From: an uncultured Bacilli bacterium
GTDB taxonomy: Bacteria; Bacillota_I; Bacilli_A; RF39; UBA660
DNA length: 64,000 nucleotides
NCBI GenBank assembly: GCA_934182615.1
Contig: CAKPRO010000001.1
Span: 62,001 to 126,000 of the forward strand
Direction: 5' to 3'
Shown: one piece after another, positions 46,399 to 55,086 of the stretch
Layout of the letters: each line of letters starts with the position of its first letter
How positions within the stretch are numbered: the stretch's first letter is position 1
Program-made: the position numbers and the translations under genes
Notes under the pieces: model-generated
Seen by the model: the letters and a program-made list of their open reading frames with translations, nothing else
Told to the model about the DNA's origin: nothing
Databases searched by the model: none

Positions 46399-47161
46399 TA
46401 ACATCTACCTGTACAATTTCATTATCCACAAATACCTTATATTTACCCGCTAACGGTTCAGAAGAAATTACCTTTCCTTCATTACCATTTATTTTAACCT
46501 TTTTACCAACATCTGGAATATTTTTTCTAACTTCCGTATATTGTTCATTTTCATAATTTAAACAACATAAAAGCCTACCACAAACCCCATTAATTTTAGT
46601 AGGATTTAAAGCAATTCCTTGATTCTTAGCCATATTAATTGAAACAGATTCAAAATTAGTTAAAAAAGAACTACAACATAAAATCCTACCACAAGGACCT
46701 ATACCACCAATTTCTTTAGCCTTATCTCTAACACCAATCTGTCTAAGTTCAATCCTTGTCTTTAAATTAGAAGCTAAATCTTTAGCTAATTTTCTAAAAT
46801 CAATTCTCTCATCAGCTAAAAAGCGAAAAATCAATTGACTCTTATCAAAATTATAATTAGCATCAATAATAGTCATATTAAGATTTTCTCTAAGAGCTAA
46901 TTCCCTACATTTTTCCAAAGCTTTCTTCTCATCCTGTATATTTCTCAAATGTTGTTGAAAATCCTTTTTAGTAGCTACTCTAACAACTTCAGGATAAACC
47001 TCATTTTCTCTCTTAGAATCAACTATCTCAACAATCTTACCAAACTTAAGACCTTTCTCAGTATTAACAATAACCGTTAAATTAACCTTTAAATCCAAGT
47101 CTTTAGGATTAAAATAATAAACTTTAGTATCATTATTAAACTTTACTCCCACTATTTTCAT
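46382..47161 (-). CDS. ricT: RicT (YaaT), PSP1-domain regulator
   Basis: 259 residues. PSP1 domain with conserved cysteines in GPCGRILCCSSFL and GVCGRLLCCLNYE, which hold an iron-sulfur cluster in the RicAFT complex that promotes RNase Y maturation and, in Bacillus, Spo0A phosphorylation. Overlaps holB by 4 bases. Confidence 0.9.
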   Translation of the reverse strand: MKIVGVKFNNDTKVYYFNPKDLDLKVNLTVIVNTEKGLKFGKIVEIVDSKRENEVYPEVVRVATKKDFQQHLRNIQDEKKALEKCRELALRENLNMTIIDANYNFDKSQLIFRFLADERIDFRKLAKDLASNLKTRIELRQIGVRDKAKEIGGIGPCGRILCCSSFLTNFESVSINMAKNQGIALNPTKINGVCGRLLCCLNYENEQYTEVRKNIPDVGKKVKINGNEGKVISSEPLAGKYKVFVDNEIVQVDVNDSKE

Positions 47162-48096
47162 GAATTATCACCACACATATCTATAATCAATTTATCAATC
47201 AATAAATTAATATTCAAATTATACTTAATATTATTTAAAGCATCATTTAAAACATTAATTTTATCACATAACACATCAATATCATTCATATTAGCAATCT
47301 TTATAATATTATCTTCATAATCATTAAAAAATAATATACTTAAACCACTCTTATACCTAATAACATCATAATAAAAATAAATCATTAAATTAATACCAAT
47401 AATATTATAGTTTCTATCTTTAAAATTATTATGCCATAACTTCCTAGTATAAATTAAAGTATCAAGTTTATAATTCTCAATATATTCAGTAAACCCAATA
47501 ACATCATTTATAATCTTCTCTTTATTATCATCAGAAATATCATTATACCCATAACTAATAAGTAAATCAGATAGATTACTAATAGTATCATGACTACATT
47601 TCTTCTTATTTAATTTAATCACTTGACATCTAGAAATAATCGTAGGAAGAAGCATATTAATATTATCCGTAATCAAAATAGCAATAATATCATCAACAGG
47701 TTCTTCCAAAAATTTTAATATAGAATTAGCAGTCTGAACATTCATCTTTTCAGCAGATCTAATAATATAAATTTTCTTATTTCCTTCAAAAGCTTTATTA
47801 TTAAATTCACTCTGTAAATCAAGTAATTGATCTTTCTTTATCCACATACCATCAGGTTTAATAACTTTAACATCAACATAATTACCATCATCAATACGTT
47901 TACATATATTTTTAATATCATTATCATCATTAATATCCATACAAATAATTTCTTTAACAAAAGATAAAACAATATCCATAACATCAGGATTACCATTAGA
48001 ATCAAAAATATAAGCATGAGAAAGTTTATTATTTTTAATAGCATTATTAACCATATTATAAAAAATAGGTTGTCCATCTTTATATAGTTCTAACAT
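47158..48096 (-). CDS. holB: DNA polymerase III delta' subunit
   Basis: 312 residues. Clamp-loader AAA fold: KLSHAYIFDSNG (in place of the Walker A loop, so non-ATPase as usual for delta'), KIYIIRSAEKMNVQTANSIL, FLEEPVDDIIAILITDN and the SRC sensor in IISRCQV. Works with DnaX and delta to load DnaN. It is the next gene after bofA, 10 bases on; tmk, which lies between them in Bacillus, is absent. Confidence 0.88.
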   Translation of the reverse strand: MLELYKDGQPIFYNMVNNAIKNNKLSHAYIFDSNGNPDVMDIVLSFVKEIICMDINDDNDIKNICKRIDDGNYVDVKVIKPDGMWIKKDQLLDLQSEFNNKAFEGNKKIYIIRSAEKMNVQTANSILKFLEEPVDDIIAILITDNINMLLPTIISRCQVIKLNKKKCSHDTISNLSDLLISYGYNDISDDNKEKIINDVIGFTEYIENYKLDTLIYTRKLWHNNFKDRNYNIIGINLMIYFYYDVIRYKSGLSILFFNDYEDNIIKIANMNDIDVLCDKINVLNDALNNIKYNLNINLLIDKLIIDMCGDNS

Positions 48097-48106
48097 AACT
48101 CACCTC

Positions 48107-48295
48107 TCAAACAATTAAAATTGAAAACAAACATAATCCAACTACTGCCGGTAAACCAAAAATACCAATTAAAACAATAGTAAATACATTAAAGGCAATA
48201 GTAATTCCTAACGGAAAAACAATAATATTATAAGTATAAATCATTAATATTGCAATTATAACTTTCTTAATAATCAAAAATAATTTATTAAACAT
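48107..48295 (-). CDS. bofA: BofA-like inhibitor of pro-sigma-K processing
   Basis: 62 residues, two membrane helices. The C-terminal half (GITIAFNVFTIVLIGIFGLP, then AVVGLCLFSILI) fits the BofA family, which holds the SpoIVFB protease inactive until the forespore signals. Position after recR matches Bacillus recR-yaaL-bofA. The family is short and hydrophobic, so the call relies partly on context. Confidence 0.78.
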   Translation of the reverse strand: MFNKLFLIIKKVIIAILMIYTYNIIVFPLGITIAFNVFTIVLIGIFGLPAVVGLCLFSILIV

Positions 48296-48328
48296 AACCC
48301 ACCAATAAATTATATGATATTTATAATA

Positions 48329-48922
48329 CTATATGTCTTTTCTCCCTTCAAGAGCAAACTCTAATGTCATAGCATCAATATAATCAATATCAGTCCCCAT
48401 TGGAATACCCGTAGCAATTCTAGTAATCTTAATATTTTTATTTTCTAATATTTTCTTTATATATTGCATTGTCGTTTCCCCTTCAATTGAAGGTTTAAGA
48501 GCCAAAATAATTTCTTCAATATTTTCCTTATCAATTCTAGAAATCAAACTAGAAATATTAACATCATCAGGCCCTATTCCCTCCAAAGGAGAAATAAGTC
48601 CACCTAAAACATGATATTTACCATTATAAATATTAATCTTTTCAAATAAAGAAATATCCTTTGCCTTTTCCACAACAAAGACTATCTTACTATTTCTATT
48701 AGAATCAGAACAAATATCACAAATATCACTCTCTGTAATATTTCCACATATAGAACAATTAGTTAGTTTATCCCTAACATCAATAATGGCATCAGAAAAA
48801 GATGTCAATTTTTCTTTACTAAAATTTATTAAAGAAAAAGCAAGTCTCTCTGCTGTTTTCTCTCCAATACCAGGTAAATCTTTAAAACAATCAATAATAT
48901 TCTTTATACTGTTAGGATACAT
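48329..48922 (-). CDS. recR: Recombination mediator RecR
   Basis: 197 residues. Helix-hairpin-helix LPGIGEKTAERLAF, C4 zinc finger CSICGNITESDICDIC, Toprim core VVEKAKDISLFE and Walker-B-like PSIEGETT. Acts with RecO/RecF to load RecA. Begins 1 base after ybaB's stop. Confidence 0.95.
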   Translation of the reverse strand: MYPNSIKNIIDCFKDLPGIGEKTAERLAFSLINFSKEKLTSFSDAIIDVRDKLTNCSICGNITESDICDICSDSNRNSKIVFVVEKAKDISLFEKINIYNGKYHVLGGLISPLEGIGPDDVNISSLISRIDKENIEEIILALKPSIEGETTMQYIKKILENKNIKITRIATGIPMGTDIDYIDAMTLEFALEGRKDI

Positions 48923-48923
48923 C

Positions 48924-49220
48924 TTACATCAAACCATTTAACATATTACTATATTTACCAAGTTTTTCTTTTTTATCTTTTTCCATATTTTCAATAGCAT
49001 TATTAACTGCTACTAAAACCATATCTTCTAACATTTCTTTGTCATCTTGTTCTATACTATCAACATCTATATTAACAGAAATAAGTTTATTATTTCCTCC
49101 AACCACAGCTGTCACCAATTGTGATTTACCTTCATAAGTTTTACTTTCTAACTCATTTTGTGTCTTTTCAATATCTCTTTGCATTTTTTTAGCCTGCATC
49201 ATTATAGCTTGCATATTCAT
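48924..49220 (-). CDS. ybaB: YbaB/EbfC nucleoid-associated protein
   Basis: 98 residues from ATG 49220 (MNMQAIMMQAKKMQRDIEKT). N-terminal coiled coil, SQLVTAVVGGNNKL strand and a C-terminal helix, as in YbaB/EbfC DNA-binding dimers. dnaX-ybaB-recR order is near-universal. GGAG lies 10 bases upstream. Confidence 0.93.
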   Translation of the reverse strand: MNMQAIMMQAKKMQRDIEKTQNELESKTYEGKSQLVTAVVGGNNKLISVNIDVDSIEQDDKEMLEDMVLVAVNNAIENMEKDKKEKLGKYSNMLNGLM

Positions 49221-49238
49221 ATTTATCATTCTCCTTTA

Positions 49239-50897
49239 TCATTTATATTCTATAATACTATCTCCTACTAAATCAATCAAATCATCAATAGAAGATTTTT
49301 CTTTCTTATTATTATCATTATTTTCTATTTCCTTAACACTATATTTAATTCCTTTTTTTAAATCATCAATATATTTATTTTTAATAACCTTCCATTTATC
49401 ATTATCAACAGCAACAGCATAAACTCTATTACCAAAAAGTCTTTCTAATAATTTCTCAGTAACTTCTAAATTACTATTAATTCTACTTGCTGTAGATGGA
49501 TAATTACAAGATAAAATTACATATTGACTTGCTCCAACCACTATATTAGAATCCTTAAGTAACCCAGAAACGACAGAAAATTCTTCATCATCAATATAAT
49601 CATCTAAACTATTCCATCTTAATTTAAACTCTTCTAATACACTCTTTGAAGCTAAAGCCAAAGAATTATTAACTCTAATTTCAACTTGTTCATCAGAAAT
49701 AGAACTATCTTTTATTTCCCGGGAAATATTTTCATTATTTTGGGAAATATTTTTCTCTTTTTTCTCAATTATTTCCCGGGAAATAATTTTTTCACTACTT
49801 TTCTCATTATTTACCATTAGATTTCCAAATTTTAAATCAGAATATTTAAGAATTGAAATCATAAATATAATTGAACTATGATTAGAAATCTTTATAGAAT
49901 TTTGAACACCATTAAGGCTTTCTATTAAATCATATAAATCTTTATCATTATATTTATCAGAAACCAATTTGATATAATCGTTTTTAGTAGAAATACTTGA
50001 TAAAATATTAGCATTTTTATACAAAATAACATCTTTAAGAAAAATAAGCATTTCTTCAACAAACTTATTAATGTCTTTACCAGACTCATCTAAATAATCA
50101 ACAAATTCTATTAATTTAACCTTATTATTATTTTTAATATTATCTAATAATGTATAAAGTTCTTCATATGAAACCGAACCATTAACTTTATAAACATCAT
50201 CGATAGTAATATTATCATTAGAATAAGCTACCAATTGATCTAAAAAGTTTATAGCATCTCTCATTCCACCATCAGATAATCTTGCTATTTCATATAATGC
50301 ATCATCATCAATAGTAATATCTTCAAGATTAGAAATTTCTCTAAGTCTTTCCACTATTTTTTTATCATCAATCTTAGAAAATCTAAATTTTTGACATCTT
50401 GAAGCTATAGTTAATGGTATTTTATGAGGCTCAGTCGTAGCTAAAATAAATATAACATGACTAGGAGGTTCCTCCAAAGTCTTTAAAAGTGCATTAAATG
50501 CTTGTGTTGTAAGCATATGAACTTCATCTATTATATAGACCTTATATTTAGAATTACTAGGAACTAAATTAATTTTATCCCTTAATTCTCTGATTTCATC
50601 AACACCATTATTCGAAGCAGCATCTATTTCAACAATATCATTACTATTCAAATAATTAAGACAATTATAACATTTCCCACATGGGTTACCATCAACTAAA
50701 TTTTCACAATTAACTAATCTTGCAATAATTTTAGCAATAGTAGTCTTTCCCGTTCCTCTAGGTCCACAAAAAAGATAAGCATGGGACACTTTTCCAGAAA
50801 CAATAGCATTTTTAATAACAGTAACAACCTCTTCTTGTCCATAAACACTATTAAAATCAACAGGTCTATATTTTCTATACAAAGCTAAATATCCCAT
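49239..50897 (-). CDS. dnaX: DNA polymerase III tau/gamma subunit
   Basis: 552 residues. Walker A GPRGTGKTTIAK, zinc module CENLVDGNPCGKCYNC, Walker B VYIIDEVHML, sensor 1 FILATTEPHKIP and SRC motif. Clamp-loader ATPase. The linker near residues 365-405 contains EKIISREIIEKK and NISREIKD, which are encoded by two Noc-site palindromes (49713-49728 and 49770-49785); a third, decayed half-site (NISQNN) lies between. I see no slippery A-run arrangement that would make a shorter gamma form. Confidence 0.95.
   Translation of the reverse strand: MGYLALYRKYRPVDFNSVYGQEEVVTVIKNAIVSGKVSHAYLFCGPRGTGKTTIAKIIARLVNCENLVDGNPCGKCYNCLNYLNSNDIVEIDAASNNGVDEIRELRDKINLVPSNSKYKVYIIDEVHMLTTQAFNALLKTLEEPPSHVIFILATTEPHKIPLTIASRCQKFRFSKIDDKKIVERLREISNLEDITIDDDALYEIARLSDGGMRDAINFLDQLVAYSNDNITIDDVYKVNGSVSYEELYTLLDNIKNNNKVKLIEFVDYLDESGKDINKFVEEMLIFLKDVILYKNANILSSISTKNDYIKLVSDKYNDKDLYDLIESLNGVQNSIKISNHSSIIFMISILKYSDLKFGNLMVNNEKSSEKIISREIIEKKEKNISQNNENISREIKDSSISDEQVEIRVNNSLALASKSVLEEFKLRWNSLDDYIDDEEFSVVSGLLKDSNIVVGASQYVILSCNYPSTASRINSNLEVTEKLLERLFGNRVYAVAVDNDKWKVIKNKYIDDLKKGIKYSVKEIENNDNNKKEKSSIDDLIDLVGDSIIEYK
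49713..49728. promoter_or_regulatory. Noc-binding-type site NBS1 (inside dnaX)
   Basis: TATTTCCCGGGAAATA, a perfect 16-bp palindrome identical to the Noc consensus of Bacillus. It encodes part of NISREI in DnaX. Confidence 0.8.
49770..49785. promoter_or_regulatory. Noc-binding-type site NBS2 (inside dnaX)
   Basis: Second perfect TATTTCCCGGGAAATA, 57 bases from the first. Half-site GGGAAATA at 49742-49749 lies between them. Confidence 0.8.
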
Positions 50898-50944
50898 AAA
50901 ATACCTCCTACATAAACATTATACCACATAAAACAAAGAAAACA

Positions 50945-51373
50945 TCATTTTTTTCTCTTTTTTTTAAAAAAATCAGATAATATTTCAGAGCATTTATTGC
51001 TTTTAATATAATTCAAAGAAACATATGGCTCTACAGTTGTTTTATTGTACATTTGTATGCCTTGTCTGATAGTGCCATAATAAATATTTTTAATTCTACT
51101 CTCCATAATAGCTCCAACACACATCATACAAGGCTCTAAAGTAACATATAAAGAGCAGTCATCTAACCTCCAACTCCCCAATTTTCGACACGCTCTGCTG
51201 ATAGCCACTATCTCAGCATGCATTATAGCATCATTTTCCCTCTCTTTTTCATTGTATCCACAGGCGATGAGCTCATTTCCTCGAAATATGGCACAACCAA
51301 CAGGTATTTCATCCAAATTATAAGCAATTTTAGCTTGCTCAAAAGCCACTTCTAATTTATCAACATCCATCAT
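50945..51373 (-). CDS. tadA: tRNA-specific adenosine deaminase (wobble A34 to inosine)
   Basis: 142 residues from ATG 51373, which has GAGGAG 8 bases upstream. Zinc deaminase motifs: AIMHAEIVAIS (HAE) and TLEPCMMCVGA (PCxxC). Essential for decoding CGN codons through tRNA-Arg(ICG). A longer frame to 51406 begins MFHVEH, but that peptide is merely the first parS palindrome read as codons. Ends in TGA. Confidence 0.93.
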   Translation of the reverse strand: MMDVDKLEVAFEQAKIAYNLDEIPVGCAIFRGNELIACGYNEKERENDAIMHAEIVAISRACRKLGSWRLDDCSLYVTLEPCMMCVGAIMESRIKNIYYGTIRQGIQMYNKTTVEPYVSLNYIKSNKCSEILSDFFKKKRKK

Positions 51374-51389
51374 AATATCTTCTCCTCTA

Positions 51390-52164
51390 TGTTCCACGTG
51401 GAACATAAAAAAATATTATCATAGTAATTATCAAATTTCAAAATATTATATTTTAAATTAAACAAAACATTTAAAAATCTCATGTTCCACGTGAAACATT
51501 GATTGTTTTTTTATAATTAAATTTATTATTAATAATCATTAACAACAAAAATATAATAATAAAAGAATATAATTCAAAGATTACAAAAAAAATATAAATA
51601 GCTTTTTAAAATAAATAAAAATTGTTGATGAATTCATGTTCCACGTGAAACATTAAAATAATCATTTATCTAAAGCAAGTTATTATTAATTTCAAATATA
51701 CAAAAAATAATAATTAAAACATATAAAAATAAAATACGTAATAATTTAATTTGAAAATTATATAGGAAAAAGCTGTTGATAATCTATGTTCCACGTGAAA
51801 CATAGAATTTACTTTCAAATTTTATTTAATATTTAATACATAAAACATTTCTAATCAACATAGTATTAAAAATTATTTCTATTAAATAATTTTTTTTATG
51901 GCTAATTTAATATATTTTTTACATATATTAATTAACTGTTGATAACCAATGTTCCACGTGGAACATGAGTTATTATTTTATAATTAAATTTGTTATTAAT
52001 AATCATTAATGAATAAAATACAATAATAAATATATATAATTCAAAAATCACATAACAAATATAAACGACTTTTAAAAATAAATAAAAAATTGTTGATAAC
52101 CAATGTTCCACGTGGAACATGAAGTTAGTTATCTAATTATTATTGCTATGTTTCACGTGAAACA
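51390..52164. repeat. Array of seven parS sites
   Basis: Sixteen-base palindromes at 51390, 51483, 51637, 51787, 51950, 52104 and 52149 (start positions). Versions: TGTTCCACGTGGAACA (1, 5, 6), TGTTCCACGTGAAACA (2, 3, 4, the Bacillus parS sequence) and TGTTTCACGTGAAACA (7). Spacings are 93, 154, 150, 163, 154 and 45 bases. Segments 51499-51652 and 51966-52119 are diverged copies of one 154-bp unit. TGTTGATAA lies exactly 4 bases before sites 4, 5 and 6. Binding platform for ParB (Spo0J); no parA/parB gene is in the window. There is no convincing gene in this 0.8 kb. Confidence 0.9.
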
Positions 52165-52200
52165 TAGTATAATTTTAAATCTAATTTATCAACAGGCATA

Positions 52201-52281
52201 AAAAAAGATACACACACTAAATAAATGTTAAAGCTGCTGACTTCCGTCCCTGACTTGGTTCCATCATTTAATGTTGTATCA
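52201..52281 (-). ncRNA. ffs: SRP RNA (4.5S-type, small bacterial form)
   Basis: Minus strand, about 81 nt. The S-domain apex GTCAGG-GAC-GGAA-GTC-AGCAGC carries the GGAA tetraloop and the AGCAG asymmetric loop that binds Ffh. GATACA..ACATTAAAT pairs with ATTTAGTGTG..TGTATC to form the long stem, followed by a T-run. A strong promoter lies just upstream. Lacks an Alu domain. Sits between gyrA and the parS array, near dnaX as scr is in Bacillus. Confidence 0.9.
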
Positions 52282-52287
52282 ACAAGT

Positions 52288-52316
52288 ATTATATAACAAT
52301 TAAAAAACATAGTCAA
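52288..52316 (-). promoter_or_regulatory. Promoter of ffs
   Basis: Minus strand TTGACT (52311-52316), 17-base spacer, perfect TATAAT (52288-52293). Confidence 0.85.
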
Positions 52317-52320
52317 TATA

Positions 52321-52354
52321 AGCAAATAAACATACAAATGTATGTTTATTTGCT
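52321..52354. repeat. Perfect 15-bp inverted repeat abutting the ffs promoter
   Basis: AGCAAATAAACATAC-AAAT-GTATGTTTATTTGCT; the stem ends 4 bases from the -35 of ffs. No T-run follows on the minus strand. Operator, cruciform or degenerate terminator are all possible. Confidence 0.6.
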
Positions 52355-52429
52355 TATAAACTATATATATTAAAGAATTTTATAAAATTAATAATTGCTT
52401 AATTGTGATTAAAATTTAGTAATAAAAAT

Positions 52430-52445
52430 TATTTCCCGGGAAATA
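52430..52445. promoter_or_regulatory. Noc-binding-type site NBS3 (downstream of gyrA)
   Basis: Perfect TATTTCCCGGGAAATA in the gyrA-ffs gap (allowing the final A of AAATA). Confidence 0.8.
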
Positions 52446-52451
52446 AAATAT

Positions 52452-52537
52452 AAAAATGAAGACACCAAGACTTCATTTTTTACATTAAAGACTACAGACT
52501 TTAATGTACACTGAGAGATATAATATAGCTCGAAGTG
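52452..52537 (-). repeat. Tandem-hairpin element F (three hairpins) after gyrA
   Basis: Minus strand, three abutting hairpins: 52509-52537 (CACTTCGAG / CTCTCAGTG, apex CT...AT), 52481-52508 (TACATTAAAG-TC-TGTA-GT-CTTTAATGTA, perfect) and 52452-52480 (AAAAATGAAG-TC-TTGGT-GT-CTTCATTTTT, perfect). The last one ends in T-run and may act as the gyrA terminator. Confidence 0.75.
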
Positions 52538-52550
52538 AAAAAAAAGAAAG

Positions 52551-55076
52551 CTATTCACTTTCCTTTTCGATATTTTCACCATTAATATTATCATCACTAA
52601 CTTCTTCTCTATCAACAATAGAAGTAGAACTAACAATACTATCTTCTTTTAAATTAATAAGTTTAACACCTTGAGTAACTCTACTCATAGTAGAAATCTT
52701 ATCAACAGCCAATCTAATAATAATACCAGAATCAGTAATAATCATTAAGTCTTTACTATCATCAACTGTCTTAAATGACACAATAGAACCATTCTTTTCA
52801 GTAATATTAACAGTCTTAACACCTTTACCACCACGATTAGTAATTCTATATTCATCAACAGGTGTCTTCTTACCATAACCCTTTTCAGTAATAACAAGTA
52901 CATACTCATTAGGTTCAACAATTTCCATACCAACAAGTATACCACCATCAAGATTAATACCTCTAACACCAGAAGCACTTCTACCCATAATTCTAACAGC
53001 ATCTTCATTAAATCTAACCATTCTACCATTAGAAGAAGCCATTAATATCTCATCATTGCCAGTAGTTTTCTTAACAGATACAAGTTCATCATCATCTTTT
53101 AAAGTAATAAACTTCTTACCATTATTCCTAATACTATCAAATTCAGATATATCAGTCCTTTTAATTAAACCACTTTTAGTAGCAAATACCAAACACTTGT
53201 ATTCATCATTATTAGATATCTTCAATAAAGAAGTAACCTTTTCATCTTTATCTAAAGATAATAAATTAATAATAGGTAATCCTTTAGATTGTCTACTGTA
53301 CTCAGGAATCTCATAACCCTTAATTCTATATACTTTACCCTTATTAGTAAACATAAGAATATAATCATGACTAGTCGCATTAATCAAATGCTCTACAAAA
53401 TCCTCTTCATTAGTAGCCATACCTTTAACACCCATACCACCTCTATTTTGAGTTTTATAAGTATCAGCAGGTAATCTCTTAATATAACCCTTATTAGTTA
53501 AAGTAATAACAACATTCTCAACAGGAATCAAAGATTCATCTTCAATATAATCAATAGCAGTCATATCAATATGTGTTCTTCTCTCATCAGCATATTTATC
53601 TTTAATTTCAAGCATTTCAGTCTTAATAACCTCAAGAATCTTCTCTTCACTAGCTAATATTTCTTCTAATTCCTTAACTAATTTTTCAAGTTCAGCAATC
53701 TCTTCTTCAATCTTAGATTTTTCAAGTCCAGTAAGTCTCTTCAATCTCATATCAAGAATAGCTTGAGATTGAACCTCTGATAAAGCAAAATTAGACATAA
53801 GTCCAGCTTTAGCCTCATCGTCATCAGCAGACTCTCTAATAATCTTAATAACTCTATCAATATTATCAAGAGCAATCTTTAAACCATCTAATATATGTAA
53901 TCTATCCTTATATCTCTTTAAATCAAATTGACATCTACGATAAATAACATGTTTCTGATGATCAATATACTTCTCAATAATCTCTCTTAAACCAAGTGTT
54001 CTAGGACTTCCATCCACAAGCATTAAGAAATTAATACCATAAGAAGTCTGAAGTTGCGTATGCTTATATAAGTTATTTAAAACAACATTAGCATTAGCCT
54101 CTTTCTTAACATCAATAACAATCTTAATACCCTCTAAAGCCGATTCATCACTTAAATTAGAAATACCATCAATAACCTTATCTCTAACAAGTTCACCAAT
54201 TCTTTGAATCAAAGCCTTCTTATTAACCTGATATGGAAGCTCTGTAATAACGATTCTGTGCTTATTATGAGTCTCTTCTACAGTAGCCATACCTCTAATA
54301 GTAATAGCTCCTCTACCGCTCTCATATGCCCTTTTAATGCCACTATTACCAAGAATAACACCAGCAGTAGGAAAATCAGGTCCCTTAATATATTGCATAA
54401 GTTCAGTAACAGTAATCTCTGGATTATCAATATAAGCAACACATCCATCAATAACTTCACCTAAATTATGTGGTGGAATATTAGTAGCCATACCAACAGC
54501 AATACCCATATTACCATTAACTAATATATTAGGAAATCTACTAGGTAATACAACAGGCTCTTTTCTCTGACCATCATAATTCTCCGAAAAATCAACAGTA
54601 TCCTTATTTAAATCTCTTAAAAGTTCCATCGATATCTTAGCAAGTCTAGCCTCAGTATAACGACTAGCAGCTGCTCCATCACCATCAATAGAACCAAAAT
54701 TACCATGTCCATCAACAAGTGTATGTCGATAAGTAAAGTCTTGAGCCATTCTAACCATAGATTCATAAATAGCAGAATCACCATGTGGATGATAATGACC
54801 CATAACAGCACCAACAGCATTAGCAGATTTCTGATATTTCTTATCAGGAGTCATACCCTCTTCATATAAAGTATATAAAATTCTTCTATGAACAGGCTTA
54901 AGACCATCTCTAACATCAGGAAGAGCTCTAGCAACAATAACACTCATTGAATAATCAAGGAAAGACTTCCTCATTTCACCAACAATATTAACTGCTACTT
55001 TTCTATCTCTCTCATGATTATTATCTTCACCCATATCTTCTATATTCAAATTTTTATCTACATTCTTATCTTCCAT
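52551..55076 (-). CDS. gyrA: DNA gyrase subunit A
   Basis: 841 residues. Winged-helix and tower domains with HPHGDSAIYESMVRMAQDF (quinolone-resistance region with Ser and Glu) and catalytic Tyr in SRYTEARL (AAAS rather than the usual AAAM before R). The C-terminal beta-pinwheel shows the GyrA-box-like QNRGGMGVKG. ATG 55076 is preferred over 55079 because it leaves 6 bases from AGGAGG. Introduces negative supercoils with GyrB. Confidence 0.96.
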   Translation of the reverse strand: MEDKNVDKNLNIEDMGEDNNHERDRKVAVNIVGEMRKSFLDYSMSVIVARALPDVRDGLKPVHRRILYTLYEEGMTPDKKYQKSANAVGAVMGHYHPHGDSAIYESMVRMAQDFTYRHTLVDGHGNFGSIDGDGAAASRYTEARLAKISMELLRDLNKDTVDFSENYDGQRKEPVVLPSRFPNILVNGNMGIAVGMATNIPPHNLGEVIDGCVAYIDNPEITVTELMQYIKGPDFPTAGVILGNSGIKRAYESGRGAITIRGMATVEETHNKHRIVITELPYQVNKKALIQRIGELVRDKVIDGISNLSDESALEGIKIVIDVKKEANANVVLNNLYKHTQLQTSYGINFLMLVDGSPRTLGLREIIEKYIDHQKHVIYRRCQFDLKRYKDRLHILDGLKIALDNIDRVIKIIRESADDDEAKAGLMSNFALSEVQSQAILDMRLKRLTGLEKSKIEEEIAELEKLVKELEEILASEEKILEVIKTEMLEIKDKYADERRTHIDMTAIDYIEDESLIPVENVVITLTNKGYIKRLPADTYKTQNRGGMGVKGMATNEEDFVEHLINATSHDYILMFTNKGKVYRIKGYEIPEYSRQSKGLPIINLLSLDKDEKVTSLLKISNNDEYKCLVFATKSGLIKRTDISEFDSIRNNGKKFITLKDDDELVSVKKTTGNDEILMASSNGRMVRFNEDAVRIMGRSASGVRGINLDGGILVGMEIVEPNEYVLVITEKGYGKKTPVDEYRITNRGGKGVKTVNITEKNGSIVSFKTVDDSKDLMIITDSGIIIRLAVDKISTMSRVTQGVKLINLKEDSIVSSTSIVDREEVSDDNINGENIEKESE

Positions 55077-55086
55077 CATAAACCTC

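Noticed and set aside
49239..50897. Programmed frameshift in dnaX producing gamma
   Set aside because: No A-rich slippery heptamer with an adjacent stop was seen at the expected position.
51374..51406. Longer N-terminus for TadA (MFHVEHRGEDI)
   Set aside because: It translates the first parS site; the ATG at 51373 has a proper ribosome site and matches family length.
51932..52120. 62-residue frame starting MFHVEH within the parS array
   Set aside because: The start and the VPRGT segment are just parS palindromes read as codons; no ribosome site, no family, low-complexity rest.
51390..52164. Regular short repeats as a CRISPR array
   Set aside because: Repeats are 16-bp perfect palindromes identical to parS, spacers of 45-163 bases are related to each other, and there are no cas genes.
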